Source: Lampropedia aestuarii (GTDB lineage Bacteria > Pseudomonadota > Gammaproteobacteria > Burkholderiales > Burkholderiaceae_C). From it: 64,000 bases of DNA. Numbering within the stretch: position 1 is the stretch's first letter; each line of letters opens with the position of its first letter. The stretch covers positions 1-64,000 of the forward strand of contig NZ_SSWX01000007.1 in the NCBI RefSeq assembly GCF_004803635.1. Reading direction: 5' to 3'. This document shows, one piece after another, positions 37,273-46,485 of the stretch. A model generated the notes under the pieces. That model ran no database searches and had not been told where the DNA came from. It saw only the letters and a program-made list of their open reading frames with translations. The position numbers were made by a program, and so were the translations under genes.

Positions 37273-37620
37273 TTAGGGCTTCACAACCAGGTTGTTTTGT
37301 ACCGAGCGAACATTGAGGGTCTCAGCGGCGATTTGTGTGGCGCGCTGTTTTTCCTGCTCGGATTTGGCAAAGCCCGACAAATGCACCACACCATTGAAGG
37401 TTTCGACACTGATGGCAATGGCTGATGTGGCCGGATTGTCTGCCAGTCGGGCTTTGACTGCAATGGTGATGCCGGCGTCATCGATGTATTCGCCCACTGA
37501 TTGCTGGTCGCGTACGACGGCGCAGCCACTCACCATCGCCAGGCTTGCGCCTAGCAGACCTGCCATGGCCAGTTGGCGGACAGAGACGGAAATACGCCAG
37601 CTTGTGAGAAGTTGATGCAT
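37273..37620 (-). CDS. BON-domain lipoprotein (OsmY-like)
   Basis: Encodes 115 residues from the ATG at 37620. The N-terminus is a lipoprotein signal with lipobox LAMVSGC, so the protein is probably lipid-anchored in the envelope. One BON domain follows (IAVKARLADNPATSAIAISVETFNGVVHLSGFAKSEQ and ATQIAAETLNVRSVQNNLVV), which is thought to bind phospholipid and protect against envelope or osmotic stress. The stop codon lies in GTTCTTAGGG, similar to the end of some repeat copies. It stands between two stress-type membrane genes. Confidence 0.88.
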   Translation of the reverse strand: MHQLLTSWRISVSVRQLAMAGLLGASLAMVSGCAVVRDQQSVGEYIDDAGITIAVKARLADNPATSAIAISVETFNGVVHLSGFAKSEQEKQRATQIAAETLNVRSVQNNLVVKP

Positions 37621-37648
37621 AAAGGCGGTATTGGGCTCAAATGAGGAG

Positions 37649-37683
37649 AAAAGCACCAAAGGCATGACTGCCTTTGGTGCTTG
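37649..37683 (-). terminator. Rho-independent terminator after the DUF883-like gene
   Basis: A 14-base stem (AAGCACCAAAGGCA with TGCCTTTGGTGCTT) and 4-base loop, ending in TTTT on the minus strand. It lies between the upstream gene at 37733-38206 and the BON gene. Confidence 0.88.
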
Positions 37684-37732
37684 CTGGGCTGCAGCTGTCA
37701 CAGGACAACAGGCCAGAGCTGTCCAGCATCAA

Positions 37733-38206
37733 TCAGCGATTGCGGCGACCACCGAGCAGCAACGCAGTCAGTACCGCGCCGGTTGCAGCGGCAATCATCA
37801 AGGATTTGCCGGGTTTTTCCACCACGTAGCGGTTGGTTGCTTGAGACAAGTCGCTCAAACGTTGGCAGGTGCGTTCGCTGGAGTCAGCGATGACGTTGAT
37901 GCACTGCGTGGTCACATCCAGAGCCTTGTGGGCAATCTCGTCAATTTTTGGATCTGCATGACCGTTGAGGTCGCGCACCGTGCGCTCGACTTTATCCAGA
38001 CCGCTGTCGACAGCCTTGCGCGTTTTATCAATCGCTTCTTCGGCGTGATCCAGCACTTTGCCAGTGGCCTTTTGCGCTACATCGGCTGCTTTCTCAACGC
38101 CTTTTTCAACTTTTTCAATGCCTTTGTCGGCCGTTTTACGGATGGTTTCATCCACAGCCTCGGCAGCTTCATTGACAGATTTTTCCGCGCTATTTTTCGT
38201 GCTCAT
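37733..38206 (-). CDS. Apolipophorin-like helical protein with C-terminal membrane anchor (DUF883-like)
   Basis: Encodes 157 residues. A long, repetitive, charged amphipathic helix (KGIEKVEKGVEKAADVAQKATGK and AIDKTRKAVDSGLDKVERTV) is followed by a C-terminal hydrophobic segment (SLMIAAATGAVLTALLLGG) and RRNR. The architecture matches the ElaB/YqjD/DUF883 group, as in the protein at 20625-20930. It is likely inner-membrane-anchored and stress or stationary-phase related. It is followed by a strong terminator. Confidence 0.78.
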   Translation of the reverse strand: MSTKNSAEKSVNEAAEAVDETIRKTADKGIEKVEKGVEKAADVAQKATGKVLDHAEEAIDKTRKAVDSGLDKVERTVRDLNGHADPKIDEIAHKALDVTTQCINVIADSSERTCQRLSDLSQATNRYVVEKPGKSLMIAAATGAVLTALLLGGRRNR

Positions 38207-38740
38207 GTAGTGACTCCAGTCGATTGGTTGAATACGGATTCACCTCTACGTGGTAGAGACGAGAAGGCTGGTAAGCGCCAATCTTGCAAGAACAAGAAAG
38301 CCGCTAGCGATGCTAGGCCTATGCCAGTAGGAGGAGGTTATGGGCCGCGAGTTCCTTACTTGCAACACAGGGGGCAGCGCTGTCCATCGAGAACCATTGT
38401 GCCATTGTCTTGGCTAAACACGTGCAAGCGTGTGTGTAATCCATGCCAGGGCGGGGCCTGCTGTTAGAGCTTGTTCAAGATCTCGGCGCAGGCGCGGAGA
38501 TCTTGAACACGTTCTTAGCCTGTTTAAAGCCATTTACACACACGCAATACCCTATGGCGGCAAGCCAACAAAAATGCTTGGGTTAAATCGCAAGCCATAA
38601 AATGGGTTGGTCTGCAACGCGTTTTTAGGCGTTTATACCTTGAATTATTGGCCCATGGCGCCATTTGGTCTAAACGACTTGAAACACGAGACGATGCTTA
38701 TGGGGCGCGACTGCACAGCGCCCGAAGTTTCAAAAAGGAT
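38207..38740. other. Intergenic region with mini-repeat D
   Basis: About 530 bases between divergent genes. Apart from the hairpin at 38464-38518 nothing is recognised. It should contain promoters for both flanking genes. Confidence 0.4.
38464..38518. repeat. Dispersed repeat, mini copy D (termini only)
   Basis: GTTCAAGATCTC and GAGATCTTGAAC form a perfect 12-base stem around a 12-base loop (GGCGCAGGCGCG). The flanks TTAGAGCTT and CACGTTCTTAG match the two end types of the repeat family. It appears to be an internally deleted element. Confidence 0.75.
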
Positions 38741-39067
38741 ATGAATTTGAACAAGCTTTTGGCTACTTTACTGAGTGCCGTGCTGCTCATCATGGGTTTA
38801 ATTGCTGGCACTGCGCTGTTTTTTGTGCTGCTGTTTGTGTTCGTGGCGGTATGGGCCAGTTTCAAGCTGCGCCAATTGTGGGCACGCATGACAGGCAAGC
38901 CTATGGTGCAGCCTTTTTCGGCTGGACGTTTTGACCCCCGATATGGCTTTCAGCAAGCCTATAGCAGCGTGCGCAAAAGCAACAGCGCTGCAGGATCTGC
39001 TGCGCATCGTGGCCAAATTCAGGATGTGACTGATGTTGAGCCGCGAGCGCCTTCACGGCCTGATTAA
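38741..39067 (+). CDS. Small membrane protein of unknown function
   Basis: Encodes 108 residues from the ATG at 38741. Near the N-terminus it has one long or two short hydrophobic segments (LLATLLSAVLLIMGLIAGTALFFVLLFVFVAVWASF, quoted as about residues 5-40). A basic stretch (KLRQLWARMTGKP) and a hydrophilic, probably disordered cytoplasmic tail follow. The family is not recognised. AAAAGGAT directly precedes the ATG. Confidence 0.68.
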   Translation: MNLNKLLATLLSAVLLIMGLIAGTALFFVLLFVFVAVWASFKLRQLWARMTGKPMVQPFSAGRFDPRYGFQQAYSSVRKSNSAAGSAAHRGQIQDVTDVEPRAPSRPD

Positions 39068-39135
39068 ACCACCTGTATGCCAAAGCTTGCTGGTAGCGGC
39101 TCCCTTTAGATCGGCTCTAATGCAACGTTGTATCC

Positions 39136-39651
39136 ATGTGGCAATCTTGGCTTGATGCATTGCTGGCGGCTTTGGCACTGCCCGAATACGGTTTGTCGAC
39201 CGTGTTTGTGGTGGCGTTTTTGTCTGCGACCCTGCTGCCCATGGGGTCAGAGCCGGCCGTATTTGGGCTCATACAACTCAACCCCAGCTTGTTCTGGCCC
39301 ACTATTGTTGTGGCAACGGTAGGCAACACTTTAGGGGGCATGGTCAGCTGGTGGATGGGCGCTGCGGCGCACCGCGCAGTCGATGCGCGCCGCAAAGATA
39401 AACAGGACCAAGCTGCGCAGTCCAATCCGCGTGTGCTGCGTTGGCTGCAGCGCTTTGGCCCTAAAGCCTGTTTTTTGAGTTTTTTGCCTGTTGTGGGCGA
39501 TCCATTGTGTGCGGTTGCCGGCTGGTTGCGCCTGCCACCGTTGCAGTGTGCAGCTTATATGGCCGTAGGCAAGTTTTTGCGTTACGTGGTGATGACCTGG
39601 TTGCTGATGCAGGCTGCCGAGACCGGCATGCAATGGTGGGGTGGCAGTTGA
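39136..39651 (+). CDS. YqaA/DedA-type (VTT/SNARE-associated) membrane protein
   Basis: Encodes 171 residues with about four membrane segments. The YqaA-like pattern is visible: FLSATLLPMGSEPAVFGLIQ, TVGNTLGGMVSWWMG, LQRFGPKACFLSFLPVVGDPLCAVAGWLRLP and VGKFLRYVVMTW. These proteins belong to the DedA/VTT superfamily, which is linked to phospholipid scrambling and envelope homeostasis. The gene is 68 bases after the preceding small membrane protein and may be co-transcribed with it. Confidence 0.88.
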   Translation: MWQSWLDALLAALALPEYGLSTVFVVAFLSATLLPMGSEPAVFGLIQLNPSLFWPTIVVATVGNTLGGMVSWWMGAAAHRAVDARRKDKQDQAAQSNPRVLRWLQRFGPKACFLSFLPVVGDPLCAVAGWLRLPPLQCAAYMAVGKFLRYVVMTWLLMQAAETGMQWWGGS

Positions 39652-39768
39652 TCAGAAGAAAGAGCCGACTATGATCGCTCCATATGTGTCTGGCGCAGGT
39701 CGAGCGGCTATGTGCGCGTGCGCAGCTCGCTGCGCAATGAGGCGCAATTCATGCCAAGTTGCAGGCAT

Positions 39769-39805
39769 AAAAAAGCACGCGCAGCTGATTGGCTGCGCGT
39801 GCTTT
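39769..39805 (-). terminator. Rho-independent terminator after sodA
   Basis: A 14-base stem AAAGCACGCGCAGC / GCTGCGCGTGCTTT with a 6-base loop. On the minus strand it runs into TTTTTT. It is placed between convergent genes and could also stop plus-strand transcripts. Confidence 0.9.
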
Positions 39806-39844
39806 GTGTGATTGAACGCCGCTAGGGGCTCAATCACAAGGCCA

Positions 39845-40474
39845 TTAAGCGGCTTTAGCGGCTTGGTAGCGGCGCTCGACTTCCGCCCAGTTCACGACGT
39901 TGAAGAACGCAGCGATGTAGTCAGGGCGGCGGTTTTGGTATTTCAGGTAGTAGGCGTGTTCCCATACGTCCAGACCCAGCACAGGCGTGTTGCCAGAGCC
40001 GACGCCAGTCATCAGTGGGCTGTCTTGGTTGGCGCTGCTTTCAACCAGCAGTTTGCCGCTCTTGTCAGTCGACAGCCAGGCCCAGCCGCTGCCAAAACGT
40101 GTCAGAGCGGCTTTGGTGAAGGCTTCTTTGAAAGCGTCAAAACCGCCCAAATCGCGCTCGATCGCAGCAGCCACGTCGCCAGTAGGCTTGTTGCCTTCTT
40201 TGGCTGGGGCCATCACGGTCCAGAACAGGCTGTGGTTGGCATGGCCGCCGCCGTTGTTGCGCACTGCGCCACGGATGTTTTCTGGCAGCTTGTTCAGGTC
40301 GACGATCAGCTCTTCAGCCGCTTTGCCATCAAACTCAGTACCTTTGACCGCAGTGATCAGGTTGTTGATGTAAGTTTGGTGGTGCTTGGTGTGGTGGATT
40401 TCCATGGTTTGCGCATCGATATGCGGCTCCAGGGCATCGTAAGCGTAGGGAAGCGATGGGAGTGTATAGCTCAT
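39845..40474 (-). CDS. sodA: Superoxide dismutase, manganese type
   Basis: Encodes 209 residues of the Fe/Mn superoxide dismutase family. [20 protein letters not shown] and [14 protein letters not shown] carry the first metal His. [13 protein letters not shown] has the second His and the Gly-Gly-Gly pattern typical of manganese enzymes. [21 protein letters not shown] supplies Asp and the final His. The sequence is close to E. coli SodA, so manganese is the likely metal, though cambialistic use is possible. The ATG at 40474 follows AAGAGGATT. Cytoplasmic, because there is no signal peptide. Confidence 0.95.
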   Translation of the reverse strand: MSYTLPSLPYAYDALEPHIDAQTMEIHHTKHHQTYINNLITAVKGTEFDGKAAEELIVDLNKLPENIRGAVRNNGGGHANHSLFWTVMAPAKEGNKPTGDVAAAIERDLGGFDAFKEAFTKAALTRFGSGWAWLSTDKSGKLLVESSANQDSPLMTGVGSGNTPVLGLDVWEHAYYLKYQNRRPDYIAAFFNVVNWAEVERRYQAAKAA

Positions 40475-40645
40475 GGTAATCCTCTTGAAGTGGGAGTAAT
40501 GAATGGGTGGCGCAGCGCACCGCCACGGTTGTAGAGCAAGTGCTGCAGGAACAAGCCCGCGCACTGTGTTGGCACAATGAGCCATTCTAGCGGCCATCTG
40601 TTGTTAGCGCTGCGAGTAGGGCATATGGCCGTGCATGTTGTCCAT

Positions 40646-40882
40646 TCAGGACGGTTCTGACCCGCTGCCGCCCAGCGCCGCCATCAGTTGCATATTCGCC
40701 AGCAGCCGCTGCGCTTGCACATCCTGCATTGTGCGGCGGCTGGGCTTTCTTAGCCAGGCTGCTATTGCGCTGGCTCGCGCGCGATTGGCGCGCACGGGAA
40801 TGGCTGGTAAATCCATTTGCGGCGCCACGGCCAGCAAGCGCCAAGCCAGCAGGCCTGCCAGGGCCTGGGCAATGGCCAGCAT
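40646..40882 (-). CDS. Possible small hypothetical protein
   Basis: A 78-codon frame with an N-terminal hydrophobic stretch (MLAIAQALAGLLAWRLLAVAP) and a basic, helical remainder (ANRARASAIAAWLRKPSRRT). No ribosome site is convincing and no family is recognised. It is the most protein-like frame in the 660 bases between sodA and mtfA, and overlapping frames on both strands make it uncertain. Confidence 0.3.
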   Translation of the reverse strand: MLAIAQALAGLLAWRLLAVAPQMDLPAIPVRANRARASAIAAWLRKPSRRTMQDVQAQRLLANMQLMAALGGSGSEPS

Positions 40883-41138
40883 GTAACAGGCAAATAGGGC
40901 ATTGAATCAAAAAGCGGGCGAGCGATTGTATGGAGCGGGTGGCCACAGCGGCAGCGGCAAGACGGATTCTGGGCTGCACAGCGCGGCATTGCAGAGAAGA
41001 AAGTGTCGCATTTGATGATCTGTGGGTTTAAGCTGTTCTTAATCGCGAGATTGGCCAGGCGATCTCGGTATTGTGCAAGCGCACGCTTGGTTCACAATAG
41101 CAGCCATAGCGTAGTGGTCATTACATGAAGGAGAGAGT

Positions 41139-42017
41139 ATGTGGGATTGGTTATTTGGCAAAGGGGCCAGCGAACACGCGGTGCAAAAAATGCAGGCACG
41201 TCTGGACCAGGACATGTGGGCCAGGCTGCACGGCGCGATGCCTTTTTTGCATGGCTTGAGCGCCAATGAGGAAGCGGCCTTGCAACATGCCAGTGCCTGG
41301 TTTTTGGCCAGCAAAACCTGGGACGGTGCCAATGGCCTGCAAGTGACTGATGAGATGGCGCTGTGCGTGGCGATGCAAGCCTCGTTGCCGATTCTGTACC
41401 TGGGCGAGAAGTGGTATGAGGGCTGGACTGGCATTGTGATCTACCCCAGCGCCTTTGTGACGCGCCACAAAACGCATGACGAAGCGGGCGTCTCGCAATG
41501 CCATTCCAATGTCACCTTGGGTGAGACTTGGCAAGGCGGCCCCCTGATTTTGTCCTGGGAGGCGGCCCAGCCACACGATCCGCGCGATCTCCAGGCGATG
41601 CATAGCAACGTCGTAATCCATGAGTTTGCCCACAAGCTGGACATGGCCCATGGCCCGGCCGATGGCATGCCGTTTTTGGGAGGCACAGGAATTGAGCCAG
41701 CGCATTGGATGCAGACCCTGGAGTCGGCCTGGCAGCAGCTGGTGCATGCAGTGCAGCAGCTGCAGTCAGGCAGGCCAGCTGATTCCAGCTCACGCGCGGG
41801 ACACCGGCTGTTTAACCACTTGCCGATGGACCCATATGGTGCGACCAACAAGATAGAGTTTTTTGCCGTCAGCTCTGAGGTGTTCTTTGTCAACCCAGCA
41901 CCGCTGGCGCAATGGAATCCGGAGTGGTACCGGCTGTTAAGCCTGTTTTACCGCCAGGACCCGCTGCAGCGCTTGCAGAGTAAAGCGACCGACAGTGTGG
42001 CGGCCGCTGCCCCGTGA
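41139..42017 (+). CDS. mtfA: MtfA-like zinc metallopeptidase (family M90)
   Basis: Encodes 292 residues of the MtfA (YeeI) family. The metal site HEFAH is in NVVIHEFAHKLDMAHG near residue 160, and EFFAVSSEVFF later provides the expected glutamate region. In E. coli MtfA binds the repressor Mlc and so affects the glucose PTS gene, and it has aminopeptidase activity. Whether an Mlc partner exists here is unknown. A consensus AAGGAGAG precedes the ATG. Confidence 0.92.
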   Translation: MWDWLFGKGASEHAVQKMQARLDQDMWARLHGAMPFLHGLSANEEAALQHASAWFLASKTWDGANGLQVTDEMALCVAMQASLPILYLGEKWYEGWTGIVIYPSAFVTRHKTHDEAGVSQCHSNVTLGETWQGGPLILSWEAAQPHDPRDLQAMHSNVVIHEFAHKLDMAHGPADGMPFLGGTGIEPAHWMQTLESAWQQLVHAVQQLQSGRPADSSSRAGHRLFNHLPMDPYGATNKIEFFAVSSEVFFVNPAPLAQWNPEWYRLLSLFYRQDPLQRLQSKATDSVAAAAP

Positions 42018-42053
42018 TGGCACGACGGTGCTGGGTGGTGCCAGCCGCTGTTA

Positions 42054-42983
42054 TCAGGCTGCCCAGCGCAACACCAATGGATCCAGTGAGCGGGCAATCG
42101 CCAGCAGCTCCTGGCGTGTGTGGGGGGCCAGTTCAGGCCATGGCGCACGCGGCGCGTCACAGGCAATGATGCCCCCTTCTTTCATCAGCGCTTTGGCAGC
42201 AAGAAAACTGGCTTGGCGATTCTCATGGTTGATCAAAGGCAGCCAGCGCTGGTATTGGGCAAAGGCCTCAGCATGGTCGCCGCTGCGAAAGGCCGTGATG
42301 ATGGGGCGAATGCCATCGGCAAAGCCGCCGCCAGTCATGGCGCCCGTCGCACCAGCCTGAAGGTCTGCCAATAGCGTGATGGCCTCTTCTCCATCCCAGG
42401 GGCCTTCAATGGCTTCGCCCCCCAGCGCAATCAGCTCACGCAGTTTGTTGGCAGCTCCTGCAGTTTCTATTTTGAAGTAGCTCACTTGCTCAATTTGCTG
42501 GGCCATGCGCGCCAGCAGTGCGGCCGACAGTGGCGTGCCTGCGGCAGGCGCATCCTGAATCATGATGGGGATCTGCAGTGCATCGGAGAGTGCGGCGTAG
42601 AACTGATAAATGGCGCTCTCACTGAAACGAAATGTGGCGCCGTGATAAGGGGGCATCACCATCACCATGGCTGCGCCAAGTGCTTGGGCACGGCGGCTGC
42701 GCTCGATACAGATGGCGGTGCTGGTGTGGGTGGTGGTGACAATCACCGGCACGCGACCTGCAATGTGCTCGAGCACGCTGCGCGTGAGGATGTCACGCTC
42801 TGTGTCGCTGAGCAGAAACTGCTCTGAGAAGTTGGCCAGCAAGCACAAACCATCGACGCCTGAGTCCATCATGAAGTCTACGCAGCGCTTTTGGCTCACC
42901 AGGTCGAGTGCGCCGTCAGCGGTAAAGGTGGTGGGGACGACTGGAAATATACCGCTATAGCGGGGGGAGGATAGTCCTGCCAT
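42054..42983 (-). CDS. DapA-family aldolase (dihydrodipicolinate synthase-like)
   Basis: Class I aldolase/dehydratase TIM barrel (309 residues) of the DHDPS/N-acetylneuraminate lyase family. PVVPTTFTADGALD is near the start, VIVTTTHTSTA replaces the usual GxGxNST, the Schiff-base Lys is probably in YFKIETAG, and GATGAMTGGGFAD is the GxxG region. The catalytic Tyr may be in MVMPPYHGA. The position at the end of a sugar-acid operon suggests cleavage or dehydration of a 2-keto-3-deoxy acid rather than lysine synthesis. It starts 13 bases after the dehydratase gene, with AGGAGC upstream. Confidence 0.88.
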   Translation of the reverse strand: MAGLSSPRYSGIFPVVPTTFTADGALDLVSQKRCVDFMMDSGVDGLCLLANFSEQFLLSDTERDILTRSVLEHIAGRVPVIVTTTHTSTAICIERSRRAQALGAAMVMVMPPYHGATFRFSESAIYQFYAALSDALQIPIMIQDAPAAGTPLSAALLARMAQQIEQVSYFKIETAGAANKLRELIALGGEAIEGPWDGEEAITLLADLQAGATGAMTGGGFADGIRPIITAFRSGDHAEAFAQYQRWLPLINHENRQASFLAAKALMKEGGIIACDAPRAPWPELAPHTRQELLAIARSLDPLVLRWAA

Positions 42984-42996
42984 GGGCGCTCCTGGT

Positions 42997-44169
42997 TTAT
43001 TCAATGGTGTGAAAGTGTTCAAGGTATTCTTGCTTGATTGACAGGCCCAGGCCAGGCACATCGTCGCTGAGCTGGATAAAGCCTTGCTCTGCTATGGGCT
43101 CACCATCAAACAAGTACCAAAACAGCTCGTTGCCCACTTCCACGTCGTAGACGGGGAAGTACTCAGACATGGGCGAGGCCAGCGTGCTCATACTGAGGTG
43201 GTAGTTGTGCATTTGGCCCGCATGGGGCACAACGGGGACGGAGTAGGCTTCGCACAAGGCATTGATTTTGTGGGCGGCGGTGATGCCGCCGACCCGGTTG
43301 GTGTCGTATTGCACCACGCTGACGGCTTTTTTATCGAGCAACTGTTTGAAGCCATACAGCCCAAATTCATGTTCTCCGCCAGAGATTGGAATCTGGCTGA
43401 GTTGGTTGAGTTCGGCGTAGCCATCGATGTCATCGGCGATTACGGGCTCTTCCAGCCAACGTGGCTCGTAGCGCTCGAGTTTGGGCAGCATGCGTTTGGC
43501 ATATTCCAGGTTCCAGCCCATGTAGCACTCCAGCATCAGGTCATTGTCGTAGCCAATCACCTCTCTGAGCGCCTCTACGGACTTGAGGTTTTCGCGCACG
43601 CCTTCTTGCAGGTGTGCTGGCCCATAGCCAAAGCGCATCTTGAACGCTTTGAAACCCTGATCCAGGAATTTCTGCGCCTCGTCTTGCATGTCGGACAAGT
43701 TGCGGCGGTAGAGTTTGGAGTAATAGCAAGGAATCTTTTCCTTGGTGCGCCCACCCAGCAATTTGAAGACGGGCTTGTTGACGCTTTTGCCCAAGATATC
43801 CCAGATCGCCAGATCAACCGCTGAAATGGCCGCCATGGCGATGCCTTTGCGGCCCCAGGCATGCGTGGCGCGGTACATGCGCTGCCACAGATACTCGTAA
43901 TCCCACGGATCATGGCCGATGACCAGCGGTGCCAGGTATTGGTCAATGATGGCCTTGGCAATATGGGGTGCGAGAGCCACATTGCCAAGGCCTACCAGGC
44001 CGCTATCGGTTTCGATTTCAACCACTGTCCAGGCGTGGAAGCGAAAGCTGCTCATGGTTTCTGCTGGCGAATACAGCAGGTCCATGGCGTTGGAGCAGAA
44101 GTTGGCTTGCGCTGGCACGGTTGGGCCCCGCCATTCAAACACGCGCGCACGTACTGTTTTGATTTTCAT
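42997..44169 (-). CDS. Enolase-superfamily sugar-acid dehydratase (mandelate racemase-like)
   Basis: Encodes 390 residues with the enolase-superfamily capping domain and barrel. The Lys/Arg motif is [11 protein letters not shown], the metal ligands are expected in [14 protein letters not shown] and SGGEHEF, and the catalytic His is in [12 protein letters not shown]. These features fit acid-sugar dehydratases of the mandelate racemase subgroup, perhaps like L-rhamnonate dehydratase. The exact substrate is not certain. The start is ATG 44169 (MKIKTVRAR). Its neighbours, a DapA-like aldolase, a PdxA-like dehydrogenase and a Bug binding protein, support catabolism of a carboxylated sugar. Confidence 0.9.
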   Translation of the reverse strand: MKIKTVRARVFEWRGPTVPAQANFCSNAMDLLYSPAETMSSFRFHAWTVVEIETDSGLVGLGNVALAPHIAKAIIDQYLAPLVIGHDPWDYEYLWQRMYRATHAWGRKGIAMAAISAVDLAIWDILGKSVNKPVFKLLGGRTKEKIPCYYSKLYRRNLSDMQDEAQKFLDQGFKAFKMRFGYGPAHLQEGVRENLKSVEALREVIGYDNDLMLECYMGWNLEYAKRMLPKLERYEPRWLEEPVIADDIDGYAELNQLSQIPISGGEHEFGLYGFKQLLDKKAVSVVQYDTNRVGGITAAHKINALCEAYSVPVVPHAGQMHNYHLSMSTLASPMSEYFPVYDVEVGNELFWYLFDGEPIAEQGFIQLSDDVPGLGLSIKQEYLEHFHTIE

Positions 44170-44303
44170 AAGCAAAAAGTCCCATTGAGGAGATAGAGGA
44201 TGGGGGGCGACGCATAGACGTGCAGCTTGCTTGGCAGAGGTGCCTGCGGGCTGGCTGCACATGCGCGCTACCGTGTTATTTGCATGCGTTGTGCGCAAAC
44301 GCT

Positions 44304-45374
44304 TCAAGTGCTGGTGGTGAGCTGCGCTTGCCGAGCAAGGCGAGCAGCCCGGTAAGCCGCCCCCATGCGTGCAGCCACGAGCAGTGCTTGCCAAGTCGCT
44401 TGCACATTGGCTCGTCCCAGGCCTGCGATGTCGTAGGCCGTGCCGTGCGCAGGCGTGGTGATGGGGATCGGCATGCCCCCTTGCACCGTCACACCCTGTG
44501 AGAAGCCCAGCAGCTTGATGGCAATTTGGCCTTGGTCGTGGTACATCGTGACCACGGCGTGGAACTGGCCAGCCTGGGCTTTTAAAAAGACGGTATCGGC
44601 TGGATAAGGGCCGTGAAAGGGGGCTTCGGTTGGCCATGTGCGTGCCTGCAAAGCCTGTACGGCGGGGATGATGGTGTCGATTTCCTCACGCCCGCAGGTG
44701 CCGCCATCGCCGTTATGCGGGTTGAGTCCCGCGATGGCGATTTTGGGCGTTGTCACGCCAGCAGACCGCAGCGCCTCGTAGATTAATTCTGCGGCTTGGG
44801 CAATGCGCTCTTGGGTGATGTACTGGTGTACGTCTTTGAGTGGAATGTGCGAGGAGATGCGCGAAGTCCACAGGTGGCCCAGGGTATTGAATTCGCAAAA
44901 ATAGCCTTCGACCCCGAGATAGTGGGCAAAGTGGTGCAGCTCATCTTCGTGTTGCAGTCCCCCCATCTTCATCGCCTGTTTATTCAACGGGGCAAAGCAA
45001 ATGGCATCGATCTCACCAACCAGAGCGGCATCCATGCAGCGGTTCAGTACCTGCAGCGCTGCTTGCCCTCCAGCTGCGCCTGCCACGCCCATCTCTACGC
45101 GGCCTGGAGCAATGGTGTTCACAGCCAACAGTGCAGCAGGCGCGGTAGGCGACCGGCTGGCTAGCACCGACCAATCGCCAATCGGGTCTGTGGGCACGCA
45201 AACGCCGGCAATGTCCTGGCCTTGCTCCCATAGCCAGGCATCACCAACCAGCACGAGCTTGGCGTGTTGCCGCGCTTCGGGTTTGGCCAGCAGCTTGGCG
45301 ATCAACTCAGCGCCTATGCCTGCAGGGTCGCCCAATGTCAGGGCAATGATGGGGAGTGAGGGGCTTGGGGTCAT
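44304..45374 (-). CDS. PdxA-family dehydrogenase (PdxA2-like)
   Basis: NAD-dependent metal dehydrogenase of the PdxA family (356 residues). [16 protein letters not shown] opens the fold. Metal and substrate residues are expected in [27 protein letters not shown] and [17 protein letters not shown], ending with [13 protein letters not shown]. Biosynthetic PdxA makes pyridoxal phosphate. Paralogues in catabolic operons oxidise 4-phosphothreonate-like or sugar-acid intermediates. This context favours the catabolic role, but no partner DUF1537 kinase is present. The gene follows the Bug gene with a 10-base gap. Confidence 0.9.
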   Translation of the reverse strand: MTPSPSLPIIALTLGDPAGIGAELIAKLLAKPEARQHAKLVLVGDAWLWEQGQDIAGVCVPTDPIGDWSVLASRSPTAPAALLAVNTIAPGRVEMGVAGAAGGQAALQVLNRCMDAALVGEIDAICFAPLNKQAMKMGGLQHEDELHHFAHYLGVEGYFCEFNTLGHLWTSRISSHIPLKDVHQYITQERIAQAAELIYEALRSAGVTTPKIAIAGLNPHNGDGGTCGREEIDTIIPAVQALQARTWPTEAPFHGPYPADTVFLKAQAGQFHAVVTMYHDQGQIAIKLLGFSQGVTVQGGMPIPITTPAHGTAYDIAGLGRANVQATWQALLVAARMGAAYRAARLARQAQLTTST

Positions 45375-45384
45375 GGCAAAGTAC

Positions 45385-46365
45385 TTATTGAATGCGAATA
45401 TTGTTTTTGGCGATGATGTCGCCGTAACGCTGGAATTCAGCATCGTGAAATTGGGCGAATTCCGTCTGGCTCATGGGCTGGATGACCGCTCCAATGGCCA
45501 GCAAGCGCGTTTGCGTTGAGGGCTGAGCCAGTATGTGGTTGACGGCGGCGTGCACTTTGTCGACCACCGCACTGGGCGTGCTCGCAGGCATGTACAGCCC
45601 GTACCAGGCATTGATATTGACTTGCGCGTAGCCCGCCTCGGCCATTGTCGGAACATTGGGCAATTGCGCATTGCGTGTGGCTGTTGTCACTGCCAGCGCC
45701 CGCATTTTGTTGGCTTGGATTTGCGCCAGTACCGAGGGCAGGGTGTCAAAGCTCAACTGCACTTGACCACTCATCAAGTCAATTTGCGCGGCGGAGCTGC
45801 CGCGGTACGGGACATGGGTGAGCTCAATGCCTGCTGCGTCCTTGAACATCTCGGCTGCAATCTGCTGGGTGCTTCCGGTGCCGCTGCTGGCGTAGTTCAG
45901 CGTGGGGCGGCTTGTTTGCGCCAAGGCCACCAGGTCAGCGACCGATTGCACTGGCAGTGTGTTGCTGACGACCAGGACGTTGGGCACAGCCCCTACATAG
46001 GCGACTGGGATCAAGTCTGCATTGCTGTCATAGGGCAGGTCGAGCAAGTGCGGAGCAATCGCATGGGCAGTCACAACCCCCATCACCATCGTGACGCCAT
46101 CGCTGGCCTTGGCTGTGGTGCTGGCGGCTATGGTATTGGAGGCACCGGGTCGGTTCTCGACGACCACGGCTTGCTTCAGAACCGGCCCTAAAGCGTCAGC
46201 GACGATGCGCGCCATGATGTCGGTGCCTCCCCCAGGCGCAGAGCCCACCAACATGCGCACTGATCGAGTGGGCCATGTATCGGCAGGCTGAAGGGCTGAG
46301 ACGGCCATGGGGGCCAAGCCGATCGCGCACAGCAAGGCGGCCGTTTTCCAGATACGGATGTCCAT
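45385..46365 (-). CDS. Bug/TctC-family periplasmic solute-binding protein
   Basis: Tripartite tricarboxylate transporter substrate-binding protein (326 residues). The signal peptide is about residues 1-25 (TAALLCAIGLAPMAVSALQ). The mature protein has WPTRSVRMLVGSAPGGGTDIMAR, NRPGASNTIAA, NYASSGTGSTQQIAAEMF and YGLYMPASTPSAVVDKV. It captures carboxylates in the periplasm. No TctA or TctB membrane genes are next to it. It is the first gene of the operon, preceded by GGAGG, and divergent from a LysR regulator that probably controls it. Confidence 0.94.
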   Translation of the reverse strand: MDIRIWKTAALLCAIGLAPMAVSALQPADTWPTRSVRMLVGSAPGGGTDIMARIVADALGPVLKQAVVVENRPGASNTIAASTTAKASDGVTMVMGVVTAHAIAPHLLDLPYDSNADLIPVAYVGAVPNVLVVSNTLPVQSVADLVALAQTSRPTLNYASSGTGSTQQIAAEMFKDAAGIELTHVPYRGSSAAQIDLMSGQVQLSFDTLPSVLAQIQANKMRALAVTTATRNAQLPNVPTMAEAGYAQVNINAWYGLYMPASTPSAVVDKVHAAVNHILAQPSTQTRLLAIGAVIQPMSQTEFAQFHDAEFQRYGDIIAKNNIRIQ

Positions 46366-46446
46366 GTCAATTGCCTCCAGTTGTTGTGATTTGGAGTCCA
46401 TACTAGGGATGGAATGGATGCGCGTATATTGAAAAGAGGTGATGCT

Positions 46447-46467
46447 TTGATATCCAAAAGTTATCAA
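46447..46467. promoter_or_regulatory. Candidate LysR-type operator
   Basis: TTGATA and TATCAA form a perfect inverted repeat separated by 9 bases, matching the T-N11-A shape of LysR-regulator boxes. It lies in the 120 bases between the divergent Bug and lysR starts, about 20 bases before the regulator gene. Confidence 0.55.
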
Positions 46468-46485
46468 TTCTGAGCTGGAGTACGC